Assembly (NCBI GenBank): GCA_903899795.1 | Contig: CAIUKX010000415.1 | Span: 1-7,889 of the forward strand | From: an uncultured Flavobacteriales bacterium | GTDB lineage: Bacteria; Bacteroidota; Bacteroidia; Flavobacteriales_D; Crocinitomicaceae | Direction of reading: 5' to 3' | Length of the DNA: 7,889 bases | Shown: positions 1 to 7,373 of the stretch, one piece after another | Layout: the number at the start of each line of letters is the position of its first letter | Position numbering within the stretch: the stretch's first letter is position 1 | The notes under the pieces: generated by a model | What the model saw: the letters and a program-made list of their open reading frames with translations, nothing else | Told to the model about the DNA's origin: nothing | The model's database searches: none | Translations under genes and position numbers: made by a program

Positions 1-1
1 A

Positions 2-73
2 GATACACCTTGTGATTGGTTCCAGATTTCGAAAGAAGAATGGGTGGCTCGCAATTCAGCTTTGAATGCCTGA
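2..73 (+). CDS. C-terminal end of an unidentified protein (partial, cut by left edge)
   Basis: An open frame enters from the left edge and stops with TGA at 71-73, giving 23 residues that start DTPCDWFQISKEEWV and end in SALNA. The composition (Trp, Cys, charged residues) looks like real protein. The stop lies only six bases before the ATG of the hydrolase lipoprotein, the spacing expected of two genes in one operon. Of the other two forward frames, one stops at once and the other stops at 65 and reads less like protein. The family cannot be recognised from so short a piece. Confidence 0.5.
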   Translation, partial: DTPCDWFQISKEEWVARNSALNA

Positions 74-79
74 AATTCG

Positions 80-967
80 ATGAAACAACTCATTGTCTTA
101 TTTCTAGTTCTATTCCTTTCTGCTTGTAGTTTCAATTCCATTTTTTTACATCCTACTGTCTTGACAAAAGCAACTCCTAATCAGAAAATGGTTTCCGGAA
201 CAGATACTACGATTGTCCATTTTTCCGGAGAAAATCATCAGCCAATATTTACCAACAATCTTGGTGATACTTTGGATTTGGGTTTCACCATCGAAAGTGT
301 AATGTATACAAATTCAAACGGAAACAAACTAAACGGCTGGATGCTGAAACCTAAAAAAATCACTCCACAAATTACCTTACTCCATTTTCATGGCAATGCA
401 GGTTGTCTTTTGAGTCAATACCGTGCGATGTCTCCTCTACTCGATAAAGGTTTTCAAATTTTCATTTTTGATTATAGCGGTTTCGGTTTTTCTGAAGGTA
501 AAGCAACTCGGAGAAACGTTTTGATCGACGCCAATTCAACCCTTTCTTATTTGAAAGAGCGTACCGATGTGAAAAGTACAAAACTGGTTATCTATGGCCA
601 ATCACTCGGCGGACATTTATCAGCTGTGGTTGCTGCAAACCGACAAGCGGAAATCGATGCTTTGGTCATTGAAGCTGCTTTTTCATCACACAAAGATATA
701 GGCGCTCATTTTGTGCCTTTCTTCGGTCGAATCTTTATAAAAGATGGTTACTCTGCTAAAAAGTCAATTCACAATTATCATAAACCACTTTTGGTCATTC
801 ACAGTACGGAAGACGAACTCATTCCCTTCAAGCTTGGAAAAAAAATCTATGCAGCAGCCAATCCTCCAAAAGATTTCTTTGAAATCAAACATTGTCATAT
901 TTGCGGTCCTACTTACTATCCGGATGAAATCGCTGCAAAAATCAAGCTGATGGTTGGTGTTAAATAA
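80..967 (+). CDS. Alpha/beta-hydrolase fold lipoprotein (serine hydrolase)
   Basis: A 295-residue predicted serine hydrolase anchored in the envelope. Residues 1-16 form a lipoprotein signal with lipobox LSAC, so Cys16 would be lipidated. The body reads as a single alpha/beta-hydrolase domain of the ABHD13/Bem46-like (COG1073) type. HFHGNAG (102-108) is the oxyanion-hole strand, DYSGFGFSEG (131-140) is the usual following loop, and GQSLGG (173-178) is the nucleophile elbow with Ser175. HSTEDELIPF (241-250) carries the likely acid Asp245. The catalytic His is probably 271 or 273, in an unusual HCHICG context where relatives usually have a Gly-rich GxGH stretch. The substrate cannot be inferred; an esterase or peptidase-like activity is possible. 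The ATG at 80 is chosen because it starts the signal peptide. It probably shares a transcript with the gene ending at 73. No clear terminator follows. Confidence 0.9.
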   Translation: MKQLIVLFLVLFLSACSFNSIFLHPTVLTKATPNQKMVSGTDTTIVHFSGENHQPIFTNNLGDTLDLGFTIESVMYTNSNGNKLNGWMLKPKKITPQITLLHFHGNAGCLLSQYRAMSPLLDKGFQIFIFDYSGFGFSEGKATRRNVLIDANSTLSYLKERTDVKSTKLVIYGQSLGGHLSAVVAANRQAEIDALVIEAAFSSHKDIGAHFVPFFGRIFIKDGYSAKKSIHNYHKPLLVIHSTEDELIPFKLGKKIYAAANPPKDFFEIKHCHICGPTYYPDEIAAKIKLMVGVK

Positions 968-1111
968 GAATTGATCAACCGAAAATGACCTCTATCATCT
1001 AATTCTTGCTTTTTTAGGCATTCCTTAACAATTATTTAGTAATTCGAGTGATCAAAGTCGTTGAAAGAGTCGAATAGAATGCGTAATATTGAATTACATT
1101 TGAAAACGACC

Positions 1112-2254
1112 ATGAGACAAAAAACAGCACTCCTATTTTTAGCATTTTGCATTCAATCTTTGGTTTCTTTTTCGGGAACAAATCAAGAACCAAATCCTAA
1201 ATCAGAGGTAAATAAAAAAATTCAAGTTGCGTTCTTGATTGATGCATCCACAAGCATGGCTCCGTATCACAATCAGGTAAAATTTATGGTCTCGAACATG
1301 ATCAAAAAACTGAATGACTTGAAGTACAATGACAAAAAAGCAGTGGTTCAAATTGCGTTGTATGAATATGGTAATAGTGATGTTTCCTCAGAAGTTTCAT
1401 TTGTACGCCAACTTTCTTATTTATCTACGGATCAAAATTTTGTGAATCAAAAATTATTTGAAATTTTTCCGAAAGGTGATACTGAACTATGCAGCAATGC
1501 AATTGGAAAAGCGCTCAACGAATTGGACTGGTCGATCGATACAAATGACCTCCGAATGATGTTTATTATTGGCAATGAAGCCTTCAATCAAGGAAATACG
1601 AATTACAAAGTCATGTGTGAAATTGCTGCCGACCACATGATTTCAGTGAATACTATCTATTGTGGAAACAACAAAAAGGGGATCGATGATTTTTGGCAGG
1701 ACGCAGCTTCGAATGGAAAAGGAAATTATTTCAGTCTCGATACAACCAAACAATCCTTAAAATTCACAACCAAATTAGATGTGCCTTATTATTCGTATCA
1801 AGATTCTCTATCGAAAACTTATTACGATAAAAAAATGATGGACGATGTTATGTTTGTTCAGGAACCTACTGTCAGAAAACCAAAGCCAAGGCCAACTCCG
1901 TCCAAATCCGATAAAAACAAAACTCCGGTTTCCAACGAAAATATTCCTACACCAATTAATCTGGATGAATTGATCGATGAAGACCGCGAAGGTATTTCGA
2001 TTACTTCCATTCCGGAAGAAAAACTCCCGAAAGAATTTCAAGGACTGACAGATGCTGAGAAAAAAGCACTCATCCAGAAAAAAAGTGTTGCAAGAAAATG
2101 GTACCGCCAGAAATTGAAAGAAATATCGATTGACCGCCAACGCTTGGTGGGTGCTGAAATGCTGAAGAAATTAGAGAATGGTGAAAATTCTGCAGCTGGT
2201 GCTCCAGTGCTTACATTTGTACTACAGAAAGCTGCGGTGATGGGAATGAAATAA
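1112..2254 (+). CDS. Secreted vWA-domain protein, first tandem copy
   Basis: A 380-residue exported protein of unknown role. The frame is open from a TTG at 1061 and an in-frame ATG at 1079, but the ATG at 1112 puts a normal signal peptide (MRQKTALLFLAFC..., about 1-22) at the N-terminus, so I prefer it. Residues 36 to about 210 are a von Willebrand factor A domain. LIDASTSM contains the MIDAS motif DxSxS (44-48), and GDTE supplies the second-loop Thr124. The third loop reads IGNEAFNQG (153-161), with Asn where metal-binding vWA domains usually have Asp. Residues 250-285 are a Pro/Lys-rich linker. Residues 303 to about 355 are a charged, probably helical segment (TDAEKKA ... DRQRL). The copy at 2311 shares this architecture and three Cys (127, 169, 184). 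vWA domains commonly mediate metal-dependent protein binding; the partner is unknown. Confidence 0.92.
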   Translation: MRQKTALLFLAFCIQSLVSFSGTNQEPNPKSEVNKKIQVAFLIDASTSMAPYHNQVKFMVSNMIKKLNDLKYNDKKAVVQIALYEYGNSDVSSEVSFVRQLSYLSTDQNFVNQKLFEIFPKGDTELCSNAIGKALNELDWSIDTNDLRMMFIIGNEAFNQGNTNYKVMCEIAADHMISVNTIYCGNNKKGIDDFWQDAASNGKGNYFSLDTTKQSLKFTTKLDVPYYSYQDSLSKTYYDKKMMDDVMFVQEPTVRKPKPRPTPSKSDKNKTPVSNENIPTPINLDELIDEDREGISITSIPEEKLPKEFQGLTDAEKKALIQKKSVARKWYRQKLKEISIDRQRLVGAEMLKKLENGENSAAGAPVLTFVLQKAAVMGMK

Positions 2255-2257
2255 TTT

Positions 2258-2265
2258 TACCTTTG
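2258..2265 (+). promoter_or_regulatory. Possible Bacteroidota -7 promoter element before the second vWA gene
   Basis: TACCTTTG matches the Bacteroidota sigma-A -7 consensus TAnnTTTG at all fixed positions. It lies four bases after the stop codon of the first vWA gene and 45 bases before the next ATG. No TTG (-33) element lies at the usual distance of about 17-23 bases upstream, so this may be a weak promoter or chance. If real, the second copy could be transcribed on its own as well as by read-through. Confidence 0.28.
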
Positions 2266-2310
2266 AACCAATTTGAATTATGACTGTACAGATCAAAAAA
2301 ATCGACAGTT

Positions 2311-3450
2311 ATGAAAAAAACATTCTTCCTTTTAGCAGGTTTTATCGCTCAAACAACATTACTTTTTGCTCAACCAGGTATTTTACCAATCAATAGACCT
2401 ATGGGTCGAAAAATCCAAGTCGCAGTACTGTTTGATGCTTCCAACAGTATGGATGGCTTACTTGATCAAGCGAAATCGAGACTATGGAATATCGTGAATG
2501 AATTGAGTACGCTTCGTGCCGAAGGACAAATCCCAACGATTGAAATTTCATTGTATAAATACGGTCATGATGATTTATCTTCAGGTTCCAATTATGTTCA
2601 ACAACTTGTTCCTTTGACAACAGATCTTGATTTAATTTCAAAAAACTTATTTGGCATAACTACCAATGGAGGATCCGAATATTGCGGAGCAGTCATCTCG
2701 GCTTCCCTCGGTGAGTTAAACTGGTCGCAAAATCCAACGGATTTAAAAATGATTTACATTGCTGGAAACGAGCCTTTCAATCAAGGAACAGTTTTTTATA
2801 AAACGGTCTGTTCAACAGCAGCAAGCCGAAACATTTTTGTGAATACCATTTATTGCGGTCCTTATGACCAGGGAGTAAAAGAATTCTGGTACGATGGCGC
2901 GCAAATTGGTAAGGGCGATTATTTTAATATTGATGCGAACAAGGAAGTTGTACACATAGACACACCTTACGATCAAAAAATAAACGCCTACAATGACTCG
3001 TTGAATCACACCTACATTGGTTATGGAAATCAAGGGATAGAAAGAAAAGTAGCTCAGGAAAAAGAAGATCAGAATGCCATTATTCAATCACCTTCTGCCA
3101 TTACTGAGCGTTCCATTGTTAAATCCAAAAAAGTATACAACAATGCTTCCTGGGATATTGTCGACGCAGAAATAGAAGGTAAAGACATTACCAAATTGGC
3201 CAACGATGAACTTCCCGATGAATTGAAAAATAAAACAGACGAAGAGAAAAAAGCATTCATTGAGAAAAAGAAATCTGAGAGGGAGGCTTATCAAGCACAG
3301 ATTGCTCAACTGGCAAAAGATCGTCAAGCTTTTATCGAGACTGAACTAAAGAAAAAATCGGCACAAGGTCAGGCAGATGATTTCGGAACTTCTGTCAATA
3401 CCAGCATTTTGAAAAAAGGAGAATCGATTGGATTTGTGAAGGAGAAATGA
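2311..3450 (+). CDS. Secreted vWA-domain protein, second tandem copy
   Basis: A 379-residue exported protein paralogous to its upstream neighbour. The signal peptide is MKKTFFLLAGFIAQTTLLFA, with cleavage likely before Gln21. The vWA domain spans about 34-210. VLFDASNSMDG holds the DxSxS MIDAS motif (42-46), the second loop is NGGSEYCG (119-126) with Ser in place of Thr, and the third loop is AGNEPFNQG (151-159), where Asn replaces the usual Asp. Cys125, Cys167 and Cys182 have exactly the spacing (42 and 15 residues) seen in the first copy. A variable linker (about 240-285) leads to a Lys/Glu-rich, probably coiled-coil tail containing LPDELKNKTDEEKKAF and KDRQAF, matching the first copy's tail. 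From memory, the GNEPFxQG signature occurs in other bacterial vWA proteins of unknown function. The gap to the upstream gene is 56 bases, so an operon is likely; a strong terminator hairpin follows. Confidence 0.94.
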   Translation: MKKTFFLLAGFIAQTTLLFAQPGILPINRPMGRKIQVAVLFDASNSMDGLLDQAKSRLWNIVNELSTLRAEGQIPTIEISLYKYGHDDLSSGSNYVQQLVPLTTDLDLISKNLFGITTNGGSEYCGAVISASLGELNWSQNPTDLKMIYIAGNEPFNQGTVFYKTVCSTAASRNIFVNTIYCGPYDQGVKEFWYDGAQIGKGDYFNIDANKEVVHIDTPYDQKINAYNDSLNHTYIGYGNQGIERKVAQEKEDQNAIIQSPSAITERSIVKSKKVYNNASWDIVDAEIEGKDITKLANDELPDELKNKTDEEKKAFIEKKKSEREAYQAQIAQLAKDRQAFIETELKKKSAQGQADDFGTSVNTSILKKGESIGFVKEK

Positions 3451-3495
3451 TTAAAAGGAGGATTTTTGATGTTTGATCCAGTAAAATCATTCCGC

Positions 3496-3525
3496 TCCGC
3501 ATTAGTTCCACTGATGCGGAATTTT
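3496..3525 (+). terminator. Rho-independent terminator of the vWA gene block
   Basis: An 11-bp stem pairs 3496-3506 (TCCGCATTAGT) with 3510-3520 (ACTGATGCGGA) around a 3-base TCC loop. All pairs are Watson-Crick except one T-G wobble (3503/3513). ATTTTC follows directly. It lies 45 bases after the stop of the second vWA gene. Read on the minus strand the stem persists, but the T-run (GATTTTAC) begins only seven bases after the hairpin, so termination of the convergent gene there is less certain. Confidence 0.68.
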
Positions 3526-3599
3526 CTGTTCATTACTTATCTTAAAATCTCTAATGATTTTCTCACCTCAAAACTCTATTTCACATCGATAACAAAATT

Positions 3600-6500
3600 C
3601 TACTTCAATACCACCACTTTTACTTCTACTTTTTTCGAAGCAGAAATCAGTTGAATGAAATATTCTCCGGCTGCATATTGGAGCATACTAATATTCTGAG
3701 TGGAACTTGTACTTGAAAGTTGTTTTGTATAAACCAGTTTCCCGGCATAATCAATTATGTTAAGAGATTCAAAGTTTTTACCATAATCTACTTTAAGAAT
3801 ATCTTTCGTCGGATTCGGAGAAACTGCATAATCATCATCGCCCAGTTTCGGAGCATTGGAAGTACAATCGTGGACTACAATATATCCATAAATGGAAGCA
3901 CTACATTGATTTGTATCGGTATAATTATACGTCACTTGATTTGAACCATAACTGGAAGTTGAAGGTTGAAAATATCCATTACTTACATGATTTCCCGAAT
4001 AGGTTCCACCAGATGGTGATACTTGATTCAAAAACAATGCAGAATCTGTAGCACACATGGTTGGAAAGGGTGTTAAGGTCAATACAGGTTTGATTTTCAA
4101 AGTAATCACATTCGAATAATCTGGTGGATTAACGCCTTGTGTCACTTTTGCCCGGTAATGGATTGTATTTGTCAATGAAGGTGTAACGTAGGTTGTCGTC
4201 GTTGAGCCTGTTCCTCCTACCGCTGAAATCCAATTAGTCACCCCATCAGATGATTGCTGCCATTGAATAGATCCTGCATAATTGATCAACGTTAAAGTTG
4301 CTGAATGATTACTAACGATGCAGGTATCATTCACAGATGCGATTCCTCCGATTGAAACATCGGTTGGAAAAAGTGGAGTTTCCCATAAACCACGACCATA
4401 GGTTGCTGCTCTGAGTTTGGAATTGGTTATTAATGGATTATAGTAAATTTCCAGTTCGTACACTTTTACATGGGGAAGTCCCGTAAGGTATGGAACCCAA
4501 TTGGCAGAACCATCTTTTTTATAAACTCCTAATTCAGTTGCAACAAAAAATTGTAGGGAATCTGCCTGGTAATTTTGAACGATTGAATAGGCCGGTAAGG
4601 AAGGAAGTCCGGTTGATATATTTCCCCAGGATACGCCTGAATTTACGGATTTATACACTCTTTGAGTATTATAACCCGACATTGTAACCCATAAGGTATG
4701 AGGATCGTCTTTTTTTACTGCTATATAAGTAATATTTGAATTCGACACAGGCAAGCCATTCCCAATATTTGACCAAGTTTGACCTCCATCCAATGATCTC
4801 CACATATGTGTATCATCAGCCATGTATAATACTTGCGAATTTGAAGGGGCAACAGCTATGGATTTCAATCGTTGGCTTGAATTAACGTTTGACATTTTCT
4901 GCCAGTTATCTCCATTATCTATCGACATCCAAAGATCTGCATATCCGGCGTACATCACATTATGATCGTTAGGGTCCATCACATAGGGAGTAACCCATGC
5001 TCCATCTCCTGCAGCATTTGGTTGAACATCGTTAGCGCTCACCCAATGATCTGTCGTTTTTGAAATTTGACCGTTTACATAGGTTCCAAATTGAATATCT
5101 GTACTTGTGAAATCAATAATGCATTCCATCCCGTCACCACCTTTCACATCCGACCAAGTACCACCCGACAGTAATTTTGTTCCGTTATCCTGAAGTCCGG
5201 TAATAACCTCGGTTGTTGCTGTTTGTGCAACACCTAGACGGTACATCTGACTGATGACCATTCCATTTGTTCTGTCATTCCAGGTCGTTCCACCATCGGG
5301 TGAATGATAAAATCCACCATCGTTACCTTCAAACAAATGACCATCGCTTCTGTAGGTATGCATGTGTTTATCCGCATGAACAGCAGGAGCTAATCCATTG
5401 CCTGTCCAATGATTGACAATATTCCAATGAACTCCTCCGTCAATTGATTTCCATGTATTCACACCACCGATTACAACTGTATTTGCATCCAAAGGTGAAG
5501 CCGCCATTGTTAAAGTATACCAAGCCTGTCCTCCCGTATCACTCCCATCAGCCTCATACCCCATCATGTTAACAGTACCATCTGCAACTTGTGTAAAATT
5601 TGCACCTTCATCTGTTGATTGATAAACACCATAAAGTCCATTATCCGATTTTGCCAAGACAAAGTAAAGCCACGAAGGTTGATTCGGTGAAACCGCCATT
5701 TCAAGTCTATTGGTAGAAACTCCTGTGAAGATCACTGCCCAATTCAATCCCCCATCTATGGATTTGTAGACTTCTCCGTTTCGGGTAGAGCCATAAAGGG
5801 TGTTAAAATCAGTAGGTTTTGCTTCGAGATCGACAAAACTATGTGAGGTAAGTTGATTGTTCCAGGTTTGTCCACCATCCGTCGTCTTTAATACTCCCAG
5901 AGATGTTGCAGCCAAAAGTGTATTGTTGTCATTCGGATCCATCAGCAATTTGGTTATCACAACATTACTTGCCATTGCATAGGTTAATCCCGTTGGATTC
6001 CACGAAATTCCACCGTCTGTAGATTTGAGAACTCCGATACTGTAACTTTCCCAATCCACATCTCTATCTCCTGTAGCAATGTAAATAGTATTGGAACTAG
6101 CGTAATCAGTCGGAACTGCAATATCTGTTATCAAAAGCATCCCAATCTGATCGGTTAAACACGACCAATTTGCACCGTCGTCTGAAGTTGACCATAATCC
6201 ACCACCGGCAGATCCCACCCAGTATGTTGATAAATCCGAAGGGTGGAATCCAACGCAATTAACACGACCAATCCCTGCATATCCTCCATCGGATGAATTC
6301 GTACCTAAAAGTGTCCAGTTTGAAAGATCTCCTGATTTTTCAAGTGACTTGCCTGCGTAAAACTCCGCATAAACCTGATTAGCTGTTTTTTGTGGTAATC
6401 TTCCTGTTGCCGGATCCATTTGATTTGCCATTCCATACTCCCAACGTTTGAATTGCTTCCATCCCCTTGCCTTCTTTTTCACTCCGTTTTCGAAGTAATA

Positions 6501-6668
6501 TCCTTTGACTACATTGTATTTGTCCCAATATGAATAAAACGCTTTTTGATAATCGTAAAATGTCAATTCGCTTACTGGTTTATTTTTGGGTAAATTGTTT
6601 CGCCAGCTTTGGGAAAAAAGAGTCGTACTCAAAAAAAGAGCACATAAAAGGACGTATCTTTTCAACAT
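3600..6668 (-). CDS. Large T9SS-secreted Asp-box beta-propeller protein
   Basis: About 1022 residues. The frame is open from a TTG at 6728, but the ATG at 6668 begins a normal signal peptide (MLKRYVLLCALFLSTTLFSQ), so that start is preferred. Residues 30-90 form a Trp/Tyr-rich N-terminal module (FYDYQKAFYSYWDKYN, GWKQFKRWEYGM) that I recall from many large Bacteroidota extracellular proteins. Residues about 120-770 carry ten recognisable Asp boxes (S/T-x-D-x-G-x-x-W), the hallmark of BNR/sortilin (VPS10-like) beta-propellers. Residues about 776-858 look like an Ig-like domain (WQQSSDGVTNW, TNTIHYRAKV). About 860-935 is a PKD-like region (GGTYSGNHVSNGYFQP). About 946-1022 is a type A T9SS sorting domain (SPNPTKDILKVDY, AGKLVYTK, GEYFIQL, ending VVVLK). 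The product is therefore exported by Sec, crosses the outer membrane by T9SS, and is released or surface-attached. Asp-box propellers serve as glycosidases, adhesins or binding scaffolds; no catalytic set was identified. Confidence 0.94.
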   Translation of the reverse strand: MLKRYVLLCALFLSTTLFSQSWRNNLPKNKPVSELTFYDYQKAFYSYWDKYNVVKGYYFENGVKKKARGWKQFKRWEYGMANQMDPATGRLPQKTANQVYAEFYAGKSLEKSGDLSNWTLLGTNSSDGGYAGIGRVNCVGFHPSDLSTYWVGSAGGGLWSTSDDGANWSCLTDQIGMLLITDIAVPTDYASSNTIYIATGDRDVDWESYSIGVLKSTDGGISWNPTGLTYAMASNVVITKLLMDPNDNNTLLAATSLGVLKTTDGGQTWNNQLTSHSFVDLEAKPTDFNTLYGSTRNGEVYKSIDGGLNWAVIFTGVSTNRLEMAVSPNQPSWLYFVLAKSDNGLYGVYQSTDEGANFTQVADGTVNMMGYEADGSDTGGQAWYTLTMAASPLDANTVVIGGVNTWKSIDGGVHWNIVNHWTGNGLAPAVHADKHMHTYRSDGHLFEGNDGGFYHSPDGGTTWNDRTNGMVISQMYRLGVAQTATTEVITGLQDNGTKLLSGGTWSDVKGGDGMECIIDFTSTDIQFGTYVNGQISKTTDHWVSANDVQPNAAGDGAWVTPYVMDPNDHNVMYAGYADLWMSIDNGDNWQKMSNVNSSQRLKSIAVAPSNSQVLYMADDTHMWRSLDGGQTWSNIGNGLPVSNSNITYIAVKKDDPHTLWVTMSGYNTQRVYKSVNSGVSWGNISTGLPSLPAYSIVQNYQADSLQFFVATELGVYKKDGSANWVPYLTGLPHVKVYELEIYYNPLITNSKLRAATYGRGLWETPLFPTDVSIGGIASVNDTCIVSNHSATLTLINYAGSIQWQQSSDGVTNWISAVGGTGSTTTTYVTPSLTNTIHYRAKVTQGVNPPDYSNVITLKIKPVLTLTPFPTMCATDSALFLNQVSPSGGTYSGNHVSNGYFQPSTSSYGSNQVTYNYTDTNQCSASIYGYIVVHDCTSNAPKLGDDDYAVSPNPTKDILKVDYGKNFESLNIIDYAGKLVYTKQLSSTSSTQNISMLQYAAGEYFIQLISASKKVEVKVVVLK
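4626..6188 (-). repeat. Array of Asp-box (BNR/sortilin-type) protein repeats
   Basis: Within the T9SS-secreted protein, using numbering from the ATG at 6668, Asp boxes begin near residues 161, 216, 262, 303, 351, 408, 456, 582, 625 and 674. Examples are STDGGISW, TTDGGQTW, SIDGGVHW and SLDGGQTW. Spacing is 41-57 residues, the size of one propeller blade. The one long gap (456 to 582) holds two degenerate copies, SGGTW near 501-505 and KTTDHW near 537-542, which restore a regular period of about 40-44. The fifth copy ends in Phe (STDEGANF) and the last has Asn for Asp (SVNSGVSW). The array suggests about 12 blades, possibly two propellers. Confidence 0.85.
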
Positions 6669-6754
6669 AAGTTTTTTTAGTTTTTCGCACCACAATAGTA
6701 GTACTTTTTTATATACCTTTTCTTTCAAAAAATTAAACGGTAGTAATTATCGAG

Positions 6755-6783
6755 TAAAGCTAATAAATAAACTACCATATCAA
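6755..6783 (-). promoter_or_regulatory. Possible promoter for the T9SS-secreted protein gene
   Basis: On the minus strand TTG (6783-6781) is followed after 18 bases by TAGCTTTA (6762-6755). This fits the Bacteroidota pattern TTG-N17-23-TAnnTTTG except for the last base of the -7 element. It lies in the 111-base gap between the lipoprotein stop and the preferred ATG at 6668, giving a leader of about 80 bases. AT-rich DNA yields such near-matches by chance, so this is tentative. No Shine-Dalgarno sequence precedes the ATG; the leader there is A-rich, as is usual in the phylum. Confidence 0.28.
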
Positions 6784-7373
6784 TGGAGTTTTGAGCAATC
6801 ACTCTGATAATCTTTGTGTTTCCATTGAATCCAAAACTCTTGCAGCCCCTCATGTGTTTTTTTTAAATCACTGATTTCTATTTGCCCATTGACAACGCTT
6901 GTACGATCTGGATTCAATAGTACTCTTTTTCGTTCTGCAATTGCCGGATAATGATTCCACCCTCCGGAATGGTCAAAAGCAGTCATTGCTTCACACTTAT
7001 TTTTCACTCGTTTGAATGGAATTTTGACCGAATATTCCACATAATTATCTCCATCATTCATTCCCTTGGTCGTCATTTTAATACCCTCGAAATCAACTTT
7101 GGAATAATGCCCTTCTCTAAATAGTTTTTTCAAATGATCTCCTACCGCTTTACTGATAGAATTGGAATATTGATGAGCGATATCACTTTGCTCCAACTCA
7201 GTATCGAACTCAAGTCCTTTATATGTTCCAATACAACTGGAATCGGTACAACTAATCACGTTTTCCTGAACTGAAAACACGTGTTGATGCATTTTAGGAT
7301 GAGTCTTCTTTCTTTTTTCTTGTGAACAAGAGAATCCTAAAAGCAATAAAAAAAGTAGAATTCGTTTCATCAT
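6780..7373 (-). CDS. Unrecognised small lipoprotein
   Basis: A 197-residue predicted lipoprotein that I do not recognise. Residues 1-16 (MMKRILLFLLLLGFSC) are a short basic start and Leu-rich core ending in Cys16. The lipobox GFSC is not canonical but resembles many Bacteroidota lipoproteins. The start could equally be the second Met at 7370. A Lys/His-rich stretch follows (EKRKKTHPKMHQH). A pair of cysteines comes next (SCTDSSC, about 41-46), followed by IGTYKGLEFD. The middle (about 65-90) is probably helical, and about 95-125 looks like beta strands (KMTTKGMND, NYVEYSVKIPF). Two more Cys lie at KNKCEA and near the C-terminus (QSDCSKL), so disulfides are possible. The gap to the upstream aminotransferase gene is 61 bases on the same strand, and I see no clear promoter there, so co-transcription is possible. 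Function is unknown; the protein should face the periplasm or the cell surface. Confidence 0.85.
   Translation of the reverse strand: MMKRILLFLLLLGFSCSQEKRKKTHPKMHQHVFSVQENVISCTDSSCIGTYKGLEFDTELEQSDIAHQYSNSISKAVGDHLKKLFREGHYSKVDFEGIKMTTKGMNDGDNYVEYSVKIPFKRVKNKCEAMTAFDHSGGWNHYPAIAERKRVLLNPDRTSVVNGQIEISDLKKTHEGLQEFWIQWKHKDYQSDCSKLH

Noticed and set aside
968..1111. The 144-base gap between the hydrolase and the first vWA gene as a site for a small RNA or terminator
   Set aside because: Only a short TTGATCAA palindrome (971-978) and a T-run (1010-1015) without a convincing stem were seen; no well-spaced promoter pair was found.
1808..2140. Minus-strand ORF of 110 residues opposite the first vWA gene
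   Set aside because: It is a Phe-rich shadow of the Lys/Glu-rich linker and tail, with no domain of its own; the same applies to the minus ORFs within 2399-3327.
3466..3654. Small plus-strand ORF (about 61 residues) preceded by a good Shine-Dalgarno-like AAGGAGG at 3455-3461
   Set aside because: It runs through the terminator stem and into the antisense of the T9SS protein's C-terminus, its composition (Phe/Thr/Ser-rich) looks like reverse-strand translation, and this phylum rarely relies on Shine-Dalgarno sequences.
6669..6728. N-terminal extension of the T9SS-secreted protein from a TTG at 6728
   Set aside because: It would put 20 residues, many of them Lys, before a standard signal peptide; the ATG at 6668 starts the signal peptide directly.
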